Source: Saccharofermentans sp. (lineage in GTDB: Bacteria; Bacillota; Clostridia; Saccharofermentanales; Saccharofermentanaceae). From it: a DNA stretch of 34,455 nt. Each line of letters opens with the position of its first letter. Position 1 is the first letter of the stretch. The notes beneath the pieces were generated by a model. That model was not told the origin of the DNA. It saw only the letters and a program-made list of their open reading frames with translations, and made no database searches. The stretch lies in the NCBI GenBank assembly GCA_024685385.1, contig JAIKVV010000003.1:1-34455 (forward strand), in the 5' to 3' direction. The translations under genes were made by a program, and so were the position numbers. Shown in pieces: positions 15,417-23,261 of this stretch.

Positions 15417-17708
15417 ATGGTTAAAGTAATCGGAGGTTTAAACCGCAAGATCCATGAGATGGCAGGCCGTATTAAGGACCTGCGTGAGATCGTAGGTCTT
15501 ACTGTCGAAGAGATGGCAGCAAAGACCGATGTCTCCGTCGAAGAATACGAGAAGTGCGAATCAGGCGAGGTCGATCTTAACTTCGCTTTCATCTACCGCT
15601 GCGCAGGCGCTCTGGGCGTCAACGTAACGGACATCATCGAGGGCTTCTCCCCTACACTCGATTCATATACAGTCACAAGAGCCGGAAAGGGTCAGGAGAT
15701 CGCTTCCGCCCACGGCATGACATATTACAACATGGCATATGCCTTCAAGAACAGGATCTGCGAGCCTCTGTTCGTTAAGAGCGAATTCAGGCCCGAAGCC
15801 CAGAACAAGCCCATAGAGCTTACGACCCACGAAGGTCAGGAGTGCGATCTTGTCATCGAAGGCGAACTCAAGGTCCAGGTCGGCGACCACAGCGAGATCT
15901 TAGGTCCCGGAGATACCATCTACTTTAATTCCGACACTCCTCACGGCATGATCGCCGTTAACGGCAAGGACTGCGTCTTCTATGCATTTGTGCTGAATGC
16001 CGCAGGCGAGCCCAAGGTTGACAGCAAGACAGAGACAAAGATCAAGGGCAAGTCCGTTGTTGAAGTCGAGCAGAAGAAGCGCATCTACAAGGAATACATC
16101 GATGTTGACTTCAACGAGAACGGCACGCCCGTTTCCATGAAGTTCAAGAACATCGATAACTTCAACTTCGCATTCGATCTTGTTGACAGGCTCGCAAAGA
16201 GAGAACCCGACAAGCTCGCCATGCTCCATATCTCGAGGGACGGCACGGAGAGAAGGTTCACCTTCACTGACATCATGAAGGCATCCAACAGATGCGCCAA
16301 CTACTTTAAGTCCCTGGGCATCAAGAAGGGTGACCGCGTCATGCTCGTCTTAAAGCGCCACTACCAGTTCTGGTTCGCAATGATGGGCTTGAATAAGCTC
16401 GGTGCAATTGCTATCCCTGCAACAAACCAGCTCCTGGAACATGACTTCGATTACAGATTCAAGTCCGCAGGCGTATCCGCCATCCTCTGCACTGCCGACG
16501 GCGATACCGCTCACCAGGTTGACATTGCAGCCGAGAAGAACCCGGGCCTCCTCCATAAGATCATCGTAAACGGCACAAGAGAAGGCTGGAGAAACTTCGA
16601 TGAAGAATATCAGCTCTACTCGACAAAGTACGACCGCACCGAGGATGCTCCCGGCGGCGACGACATCATGCTCATGTATTTCACTTCCGGTACATCAGGC
16701 TATCCGAAGATCGCTATGCATAACTACAAGTACCCTCTGGGTCACTTCCATACGGCCAAGTACTGGCACTGTGTAGATCCTGACGGTCTCCACTTCACGA
16801 TCTCCGACACGGGCTGGGCAAAGGCCATGTGGGGCAAGCTCTACGGTCAGTGGCTCGCGGAAGCCGCAACCTTCGTATACGACTTCGACAGGTTCGATGC
16901 CGCTGACATCCTCCCCATGTTCGAAAAGTATAAGATCACCACATTCTGCGCACCTCCTACGATGCTGAGAATGCTCATCAAGCAGGATATCTCCAAGTAC
17001 GATTTCTCCTCCGTCAAGCACATGACAACGGCAGGTGAAGCATTAAACCCTGAAGTTTACCGCCAGTTCGAGAAAGTTACGGGTCTTCAGATCCTGGAAG
17101 GCTTCGGCCAGACCGAGTCGACCATGATCATCGGCAACATGAGAGGCGCCGACCATAAGATCGGATCCATGGGCAAGCCCGCGCCGATCTACGATGTTGC
17201 GATCCTTGATCCGGACGGAAATCCCGTTCCTGCCGGTGAAACGGGCGAGATCTGCATCAATCTCAAGAACGGTTCTCCCTGCGGCCTCGCAGTCGGTTAC
17301 TATAACGATCCCGAGAAGACACACGAAGTCTGGCATGACGGCTGGTATCACACGGGTGATACGGCCTGGAAGGATGAGGACGGCTTCTACTGGTATGTAG
17401 GACGCGTCGATGACGTTATCAAGTCCTCCGGCTACCGCATCGGACCCTTCGAGATCGAAAGCGTCATCATGGAGCTCCCTTATGTTCTCGAGTGCGGAGT
17501 TTCCGCAGCTCCCGACGAAGTCCGCGGTCAGGTCGTAAAGGCTTCCATCGTGCTCGTCAAGGGAACGGAAGGCACCGAAGAACTGAAGAAAGAGATACAG
17601 AACTACGTAAAGGTCCATACCGCTCCTTACAAGTATCCCCGTATCGTCGTCTTCAAGGATGAGCTTCCGAAAACTGTATCAGGCAAGATCCAGAGAAATA
17701 AGTTATAA
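15417..17708 (+). CDS. XRE-cupin-AMP-forming acyl-CoA ligase fusion under T-box control
   Basis: 763 aa from the ATG at 15417, with AAAGGAG upstream. The frame is open to 15255, but that part is T-box RNA. An XRE-like HTH occupies about 15-72 (LTVEEMAAKTDVSVEEYEKCESG). A cupin follows at about 115-195 (HEGQECDLVIEGELKVQVGD, GPGDTIYF, PHGM). From about 245 there is a complete ANL ligase: P-loop FTSGTSGYPK (422-431), GFGQTEST (562-569), YHTGD (644-648), GRVDDVIKSSGYRIGPFEIE (662-681) and catalytic Lys757 in SGKIQ. The ligase part resembles short/medium-chain acyl-CoA synthetases. With a Val-type T-box, I infer activation of a branched short-chain acid such as isobutyrate, for synthesis of valine by reductive carboxylation. 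The substrate is not proven. The HTH-cupin part may sense a ligand and may or may not bind DNA. Confidence 0.88.
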   Translation: MVKVIGGLNRKIHEMAGRIKDLREIVGLTVEEMAAKTDVSVEEYEKCESGEVDLNFAFIYRCAGALGVNVTDIIEGFSPTLDSYTVTRAGKGQEIASAHGMTYYNMAYAFKNRICEPLFVKSEFRPEAQNKPIELTTHEGQECDLVIEGELKVQVGDHSEILGPGDTIYFNSDTPHGMIAVNGKDCVFYAFVLNAAGEPKVDSKTETKIKGKSVVEVEQKKRIYKEYIDVDFNENGTPVSMKFKNIDNFNFAFDLVDRLAKREPDKLAMLHISRDGTERRFTFTDIMKASNRCANYFKSLGIKKGDRVMLVLKRHYQFWFAMMGLNKLGAIAIPATNQLLEHDFDYRFKSAGVSAILCTADGDTAHQVDIAAEKNPGLLHKIIVNGTREGWRNFDEEYQLYSTKYDRTEDAPGGDDIMLMYFTSGTSGYPKIAMHNYKYPLGHFHTAKYWHCVDPDGLHFTISDTGWAKAMWGKLYGQWLAEAATFVYDFDRFDAADILPMFEKYKITTFCAPPTMLRMLIKQDISKYDFSSVKHMTTAGEALNPEVYRQFEKVTGLQILEGFGQTESTMIIGNMRGADHKIGSMGKPAPIYDVAILDPDGNPVPAGETGEICINLKNGSPCGLAVGYYNDPEKTHEVWHDGWYHTGDTAWKDEDGFYWYVGRVDDVIKSSGYRIGPFEIESVIMELPYVLECGVSAAPDEVRGQVVKASIVLVKGTEGTEELKKEIQNYVKVHTAPYKYPRIVVFKDELPKTVSGKIQRNKL

Positions 17709-17773
17709 TATAAGGAGCCTGAGTTAATCTCTGACTACATCGGGGCATCATATCTCTTACTATGGGGGACGAT

Positions 17774-19306
17774 ATGTTAAGCACATCCAGATTTAAGAGA
17801 GTAACGGTACTTGCGTCCGTTTTCGGCTTCATAATGCTCTTCCTGTCGATCGCATCCTTCGCGAGCCAGGATATAGCATCGCTTAAATTTACCAGTGTCA
17901 TCGACATAACACTGGATATCTTCTGCATTTTTGCAGGGACCGTGCTCTTCATCAGCGCGGTCCTTGATACGCCTAAGAAAGACGAGGATTTCCGCTTCTT
18001 CCTCCTTATGCTCCTTATCAACATCCTGGCAGCCTTTGCGGATGAGATATCCTGGATCGTTGACGGGAAGCCCCAGTTTATCGCGGCCAATCTCGCTGCC
18101 AATACGGTGTATTACATGGCCAATCTCCTGATGCCCTATCTCTTCTTCAGATATGTCGCTTCCTTCCTCAAGATCGCAGGCAAGAAGCTGGGTAAATGGA
18201 GATACATTTTCGAAGCGGGACTTGTCATATTTGCAGGACTCCTGATCTTAAACATCTTTACCGGAATCTATTTTTCCGTCGGTCCCGACGGAGTCTACTG
18301 CAGATCTCCCTATTACATGATCTCGAATATCTACATTTATTCGACCCTTGTCATAACTTTGATCATAGTCGCGGCAAACAGAAAGCTCCTGAGGAAATAC
18401 CAGTTCATTGCTTTCTTCATCTATGTCTTCTTTCCCATCGGCATGGGATTTTTCGCGGTCGCCATATACGGCCTTACTCTTACTACGGCAGCATCTTATA
18501 TCGTTTTGCTCCTGATGTACTGCATCCTGCACGTTAAGTTAAGCCGAGAGCGTTATATGCAGGATAACGATCTTGCAACGGCAAATGCCATCCAGAAGAA
18601 TATCCTGCCTCCGTCCGTCTCCCCCTATCCCGACAGAAACGAATTCGATCTTTTCGCATCGATGACCACGGCAAGGGAAGTCGGCGGCGATTTCTACGAT
18701 TACTTCCTTGCAGACGATGATCATCTCGTCATGATCATATCGGATGTATCGGGCAAGAGCATTCCGGCCGCCCTCTTCATGATGGTCGTAAAGACATTGC
18801 TCAACAACCAGGCCCCCAACAACTTCAGGAACATCCCGAAGCTCTTCGGCAAGGTCAACAGGCAGCTTTGCGAAGTCAACGATCTTGATATGTTCGCAAC
18901 AGCCTGGCTCGGTGTTCTTGAGATATCGACCGGCATATTGAAATATGCGACTGCAGGTCATGAATACATGGCCATAAAGAAAAAAGACGGGGAATTTAAG
19001 CTCAATAAGGTCGAAAACTCCCCTCCCCTCGCAGTCATGGAAGATATCGAATATAAGGAATACAAAGTCGCCCTTGAACCCGGAGACATCATCTGGCTTT
19101 ATACGGACGGTGTTCCCGAAGCCCTCAACCTGCAAAACGAGATGTACGGCATAGACAGGATGATAGCTTCTCTTAACAGACATTCCGGCGGTAATGTTGA
19201 AGATCTCGATAAAGGCATCCGTGAAGACATCATCTTCTTCTCGGGCGGCGCCGAACAGTCCGATGACATCACCACTCTGTGTTTAAGGTATAACGGACCT
19301 GCCTGA
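17774..19306 (+). CDS. Membrane PP2C-type phosphatase with SpoIIE/RsbU domain
   Basis: 510 aa from the ATG at 17774, which has GGGGG five bases upstream; the ATG at 17762 has no ribosome site. About seven membrane segments fill residues 10-255. The SpoIIE domain covers about 270-505: GGDFYDYF (304-311, metal Asp), DVSGKSIPAALFM (from 324), TAGHEY, YTDGVPEA (from 443) and DDITTL (from 497). Such enzymes dephosphorylate anti-anti-sigma-type proteins in partner-switching pathways. No anti-sigma or STAS gene is nearby, so its target is elsewhere or different. It lies 65 bases after the ligase with no visible terminator, and its stop overlaps the antiporter start (TGATG). Confidence 0.9.
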   Translation: MLSTSRFKRVTVLASVFGFIMLFLSIASFASQDIASLKFTSVIDITLDIFCIFAGTVLFISAVLDTPKKDEDFRFFLLMLLINILAAFADEISWIVDGKPQFIAANLAANTVYYMANLLMPYLFFRYVASFLKIAGKKLGKWRYIFEAGLVIFAGLLILNIFTGIYFSVGPDGVYCRSPYYMISNIYIYSTLVITLIIVAANRKLLRKYQFIAFFIYVFFPIGMGFFAVAIYGLTLTTAASYIVLLLMYCILHVKLSRERYMQDNDLATANAIQKNILPPSVSPYPDRNEFDLFASMTTAREVGGDFYDYFLADDDHLVMIISDVSGKSIPAALFMMVVKTLLNNQAPNNFRNIPKLFGKVNRQLCEVNDLDMFATAWLGVLEISTGILKYATAGHEYMAIKKKDGEFKLNKVENSPPLAVMEDIEYKEYKVALEPGDIIWLYTDGVPEALNLQNEMYGIDRMIASLNRHSGGNVEDLDKGIREDIIFFSGGAEQSDDITTLCLRYNGPA

Positions 19307-20562
19307 TGAAACTTGCAACTTTAAGCGAAAAAGAGATAATCATCACGCTGATAGCCTTGGGGCTTCTCCTTCTGTCGGCTTTTCTTTTCGGCACGCTCAT
19401 CGAGAAGATCAAAGGACCCCGCGTTGTCGGCGAGATAATAGGCGGCATGATCTTCGGCGGAAGTCTCCTCTATATCTTCGCGCCCGCCCTCATGAGCTCG
19501 ATTTTCGAAGCATATCCCGAAGAAGGCAAGGTCCTTAACATCTTCTACCAGCTGGGTCTTATATTCCTGATGTTCCTGTCAGGCTACAACACGGAAATAA
19601 AAGTCGATAAGAGCAATGCCAAGACTATAAGCCTGGTATTCATAGGTGCAACCCTGCTTCCGATGGCAGGCAGCATTCCCTTCTTTAACCTGTTCCAGGA
19701 CAGTTATATGGGAACGATCGGCAATGTCAGCTGCTACAGGATGGTATTTGCCATAGGCGTTGCCATAACATCGATTCCGGTCATATCGAAGATCTTTTTC
19801 GATATGGGGATAATGAACACAAAGTTTTCAAACACCGTTCTCACGGTATCGACTTTCCAGGATCTCTGTTTATGGGTACTCCTCAACATTGCCGTCAAGA
19901 TCGCATCCGCAGGCCGGATCATGCTCTGGGAAATGCTTCTGATCGTATTCATAACCATAGGCATATTCGTTGTCATAGCTCTTATCTCAAAACACATAAA
20001 ACAGTTGAAGAAGGAATGGAAAGCTAATACTTTCTATACGCTGAGTTTCGTGATCCTGCTGATAACCTGCGGACTTCTCTATTGGGCAGGAGTAAACATC
20101 ATGTACTCCGCATTCGTGGTAGGATACCTCATCAAAGCGATATTCGGAACCGCGGAGACTACGAAGACAAGGATGCAGTTTCTCGAAAACATCGCATTCT
20201 CCTTCTTCATTCCCGTCTATTTCGCGCTCGTCGGTATCCAGCTCAATGTTGTCAATGATTTCTCTTTTGCAAGGTTCGGTCTCTTCTTCTTAATTGCCTT
20301 CGGACTGGAATTTATAGGAACATGGCTCATGCTCCTCCCTTCAGGTCTTACGCAAGGAACGAGGCTCGATTTTGCCATGACCATGAATGCAAGGGGCGGC
20401 CCCGGCATCGTCCTTGCAACCGTTGCATATTCATATAACATAATCAGTCTCGAATTCTTTACCGTTCTCATACTGACCACGATGCTCTCATCCATGACCG
20501 CAGGCTACTGGCTGAGGGTCAGGCAAAAGAAGGACCCGGACCAGTTTAACAAGATGAAATAG
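19306..20562 (+). CDS. CPA2-family cation/proton antiporter
   Basis: 418 aa with about 12 membrane segments. Family blocks are GPRVVGEIIGGMIFGG (38-53), FLMFLSGYNTEI (about 91-102), STFQDLCLW with a Gln-Asp pair at the ion site (about 182-190), and ARGGPGIVLATV (about 363-374). The Gln-Asp pair resembles KefC-type K+/H+ members rather than the Asp-Asp pair of NapA-type Na+/H+ exchangers, so K+ or electroneutral exchange is suggested. There is no TrkA-N/RCK domain. Translation is probably coupled to the upstream phosphatase by the one-base overlap. The cyclase gene follows after 15 bases. Confidence 0.87.
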   Translation: MKLATLSEKEIIITLIALGLLLLSAFLFGTLIEKIKGPRVVGEIIGGMIFGGSLLYIFAPALMSSIFEAYPEEGKVLNIFYQLGLIFLMFLSGYNTEIKVDKSNAKTISLVFIGATLLPMAGSIPFFNLFQDSYMGTIGNVSCYRMVFAIGVAITSIPVISKIFFDMGIMNTKFSNTVLTVSTFQDLCLWVLLNIAVKIASAGRIMLWEMLLIVFITIGIFVVIALISKHIKQLKKEWKANTFYTLSFVILLITCGLLYWAGVNIMYSAFVVGYLIKAIFGTAETTKTRMQFLENIAFSFFIPVYFALVGIQLNVVNDFSFARFGLFFLIAFGLEFIGTWLMLLPSGLTQGTRLDFAMTMNARGGPGIVLATVAYSYNIISLEFFTVLILTTMLSSMTAGYWLRVRQKKDPDQFNKMK

Positions 20563-20577
20563 GATCAGGAGGATCAA

Positions 20578-21192
20578 ATGAAGATCTACGACATATCCCA
20601 GGAAGTATTCGGCTGCAGTGTATATCCCGGAGATCCCAAACCCGAGATGGAACGGATCATGTCCATTTCCAAAGGTGACATCTGCAATCTTACGAGCCTT
20701 AAGATGTGCGCCCATAACGGCACGCATGTTGATGCCCCCTTCCATTTCTTAGATAACGGCGATACGATCGATCAGGTGGATCTTAAAAGATTCGTAGGAC
20801 CCTGTTATATCGCACATCACGACGGCGATCTGACTGCATCCGATGCAGAAGAGATCTTAAGTTCGGCAGATAAAGCAGATGAAGGATCCGAAGATCCCTG
20901 CAGGATGAGGATCCTCATCGGAGGCAAAGCAACCGTAACCATAGATGCAGCAAGAGTCTTCTCGGCAAACGGCATCTTTCTGGTTGGAAATGAATCCCAG
21001 ACAGTCGGACCCCTTGAAGCACCCGCCGAAGTTCATTATGAACTCCTTGGCGCAAAGGTCGTGCTGTTGGAAGGAATAAGGCTCGAAGGCATCAAGGAAG
21101 GCAGATACTTCCTCTGCGCCCAGCCCTTAAATCTCGGCGGCTGCGACGGCGCTCCCGTAAGAGCGGTCCTGACAGACTTTAAGGATCAGTAA
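20578..21192 (+). CDS. Cyclase-family metal-dependent hydrolase (kynurenine formamidase-like)
   Basis: 204 aa. AGGAGG precedes the ATG. The signature HNGTHVDAPFHF (about 44-55) supplies the metal-binding His and Asp. Other family parts are YDISQEVFGCSVYPGDP at the N-terminus and a typical late EGIRLEGIKEGRYFLCAQPL block (near 160-180). Members include bacterial kynurenine formamidase (KynB) and isatin hydrolase. No other tryptophan-degradation genes are here, so I leave the substrate open. It ends seven bases inside the convergent Gfo/Idh gene. Confidence 0.85.
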   Translation: MKIYDISQEVFGCSVYPGDPKPEMERIMSISKGDICNLTSLKMCAHNGTHVDAPFHFLDNGDTIDQVDLKRFVGPCYIAHHDGDLTASDAEEILSSADKADEGSEDPCRMRILIGGKATVTIDAARVFSANGIFLVGNESQTVGPLEAPAEVHYELLGAKVVLLEGIRLEGIKEGRYFLCAQPLNLGGCDGAPVRAVLTDFKDQ

Positions 21193-22160
21193 CCTATATC
21201 AGCAAGGACCCTGTCGATAAATTCGGAATTTCTTATTGAGAATTCTTTTGTAACATGGGGCCTTTCGCCTTCTGCTATGCATCTTCCGAACTGCTCAGAC
21301 TCCAGGGCATAATTGTTCCTTGCATTAAGACTGCGCGTGATCTTGCCTTCATCCGTAATGATGTCATAAGACAATTCGCCTTCCTGGTTATAACGTACAA
21401 AAGAAATGATGGATCCTTTTGTTCCGTGTACATAGAGCCTGTCATATCTCTTGTCGGAATCAGTTCCCAATATCATGCCGACATTGAATGCAGCCCTGAC
21501 ACCGTTTGCAAACCTTATAATACCGGCCGTCAGATGATCGACTCCCTGATCGGAGAATTCTGCCGATGCCTTGACCGATACGGCTTCAGAATCTATGAGG
21601 CTTAAGATCAGCGAAGAACAATAGCAGCCTAGATCGTACATTGCTCCGCCGCCGGGGCCCTTGCGGAGTCTGAAATCATCCTTATAGCATTGGGTATAGA
21701 AGGCCGTCTCTATGAATTCGACATCGCCTATCATGCCGCTTGCAATATCATCCTTGAGGCTTTGAACATAAGGGCTGTGAAGATAGGCGAAAGCTTCCAT
21801 GAGCAATACATTATTTTCTTCTGCAGCCTTAAACATCGCCTTTGTCTCATCGGAATTCATGGCGATGGGCTTTTCGCAGAGAACATTCTTGCCTGCTTCC
21901 AAGGCCTTGATTACCCAGGGCTTATGGAGGTCATTGGGAAGCGGTACATATACTGCCTGAACTTCCTCGTCCGCGAGGAGTTCGTCATAACTTCCGTAAG
22001 CTTTCTTAAACCCGAATTTGGCTTTATATTTTTCTGCCTTCTCAAGGCTCCTTCCCGCGATCGCGGTAAGTTCGCAATTATCAGCCTGAAGCATGCCGGG
22101 TATCGTTCCCCAGTCTGCTACATTTGCCGTTCCCATTACGCCCCATCTTACTTTAGTCAT
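21186..22160 (-). CDS. Gfo/Idh/MocA-family NAD(P)-dependent oxidoreductase
   Basis: 324 aa. AAGGAGG lies seven bases before the ATG. The Rossmann domain starts GVMGTANVADWGTIPGM (7-23), and the conserved catalytic-site motif is CEKPIAMN (about 94-101). The C-terminal domain (about 125-324) has YDLGCY and related family blocks. The enzymes oxidise or reduce sugars and inositols, or dihydrodiols in close relatives; the substrate here is not known. Its 3' end overlaps the cyclase gene tail by seven bases on the opposite strand. Confidence 0.88.
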   Translation of the reverse strand: MTKVRWGVMGTANVADWGTIPGMLQADNCELTAIAGRSLEKAEKYKAKFGFKKAYGSYDELLADEEVQAVYVPLPNDLHKPWVIKALEAGKNVLCEKPIAMNSDETKAMFKAAEENNVLLMEAFAYLHSPYVQSLKDDIASGMIGDVEFIETAFYTQCYKDDFRLRKGPGGGAMYDLGCYCSSLILSLIDSEAVSVKASAEFSDQGVDHLTAGIIRFANGVRAAFNVGMILGTDSDKRYDRLYVHGTKGSIISFVRYNQEGELSYDIITDEGKITRSLNARNNYALESEQFGRCIAEGERPHVTKEFSIRNSEFIDRVLADIGY

Positions 22161-22258
22161 AGTAGACCTCCTTATCCCATGCCCTCAAATATTTCCCCTA
22201 TGGTCACAGGATGACTATATTCTAATTGACAGGAGATCATTTTGGCAATCACACATCG

Positions 22259-22267
22259 TGATATAAT
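22259..22267 (+). promoter_or_regulatory. Extended -10 promoter of the alpha/beta hydrolase gene
   Basis: TGA-TATAAT, with no -35 at normal distance. If used, transcription starts near 22274, which supports the ATG at 22296 over the upstream TTG at 22242. Confidence 0.4.
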
Positions 22268-22295
22268 ACTCGAAAAAGACCGCCGGGAGATTCTT

Positions 22296-23189
22296 ATGTG
22301 CTTAAGGAAACTGATGATAAAAAGAATAGATGCCGAAAGACTTGCATTCATAAATAAATGCATCGAATGGGATACTCCCCGCCTTAAAAACGAAGAATAT
22401 CCCGAAGGAGTTTCAATATCAGAAGATGTCGTCTACGATCCTTCCACGGGAGGATCAGGACTTCTCGACATCTATTTCCCCGGCGATGCAAAAGATATTT
22501 TCGAAGAAGCATTTTTCCTGATCCACGGCGGCGCCTTCGTTTACGGCAGCAAGGAACTCGATAAGAACTACGGTATGCATCTGGCTCTTAGATCAGGTCT
22601 TCCCGTCGTCAATATCAACTATAGTCTCATGCCGGAAAAAGATCTTGCAGGAGAAGCTGAAGAGATAGTAAATGCCCTGTCCTTCCTCAGGACAAACTAC
22701 GGACTTAAAAAGATCCACACGACCGGAGATTCTGCGGGAGCCTACCTTGCGCTGCTTACTGTCTTTCTCTGTAACGATCCTAATGTCAGAGAGGACCTTA
22801 ACATCACGGAAGATCCCGGGATAAACTGTCTTTCGTCAGGTCTTATCTGCGGAGGCTTCCTCCGCAACAGGAACGGTTTCCCGGGATACTACATGGATAA
22901 GGACAAAACATTGCCCGATTACCTCATGGACATGGGGAAGGCAACCGCTCTTTCTTTCGGAAGGACTCATAATGTACCCTTAGCGGTCATCACGGGTGAT
23001 AAGGATTCCATGCTCAAAGAATGCAATTACTATAAGACTTGTCTGGATAAGGAAGGGATCCCCAACTCATTCTACAAGGCAGTCTCTGCCGAAGACCGCG
23101 TGATGTTCCACGTCTTCCCTGTCGCATGTCCTTTCTGGCCCGAATCACAAAAAGCAATAGACATGTTCGTGGAGAATGCGCGTATTTAA
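22296..23189 (+). CDS. Alpha/beta hydrolase (esterase/lipase, HSL-like)
   Basis: 297 aa from the ATG at 22296 (GGGAG upstream). An in-frame TTG at 22242 also has AGGAG before it and would add 18 residues. The oxyanion-hole motif is HGGAF (about 77-81). The nucleophile elbow is GDSAGA with Ser146. GDKDS near 230 and FHVFPV near 270 probably carry the acid and His. The fold and HGG motif place it with carboxylesterases that remove acetyl or other acyl groups; in a fibre degrader an acetyl-sugar substrate is possible (inference). No signal peptide is seen. It ends before a bidirectional terminator shared with the convergent xylanase gene. Confidence 0.85.
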   Translation: MCLRKLMIKRIDAERLAFINKCIEWDTPRLKNEEYPEGVSISEDVVYDPSTGGSGLLDIYFPGDAKDIFEEAFFLIHGGAFVYGSKELDKNYGMHLALRSGLPVVNINYSLMPEKDLAGEAEEIVNALSFLRTNYGLKKIHTTGDSAGAYLALLTVFLCNDPNVREDLNITEDPGINCLSSGLICGGFLRNRNGFPGYYMDKDKTLPDYLMDMGKATALSFGRTHNVPLAVITGDKDSMLKECNYYKTCLDKEGIPNSFYKAVSAEDRVMFHVFPVACPFWPESQKAIDMFVENARI

Positions 23190-23212
23190 CGACAATATAA
23201 AACAAGACAAGA

Positions 23213-23241
23213 AAAAACCTCCGGCAGGACCGGAGGTTTTT
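23213..23241. terminator. Bidirectional intrinsic terminator
   Basis: AAAAACCTCCGG (23213-23224) pairs perfectly with CCGGAGGTTTTT (23230-23241) around a 5-base loop. A-tract and T-tract make it work on both strands. It ends both the hydrolase gene and the xylanase gene. Confidence 0.93.
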
Positions 23242-23261
23242 CGTTGATCATTGAAAAGATC

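Noticed and set aside
18539..19183. 214-codon open frame on the minus strand
   Set aside because: Antisense to the SpoIIE phosphatase domain; no domain or start signals.
22226..22267. TTGACA with TATAAT as one promoter
   Set aside because: The spacer is 30 bases; only the extended -10 is plausible.
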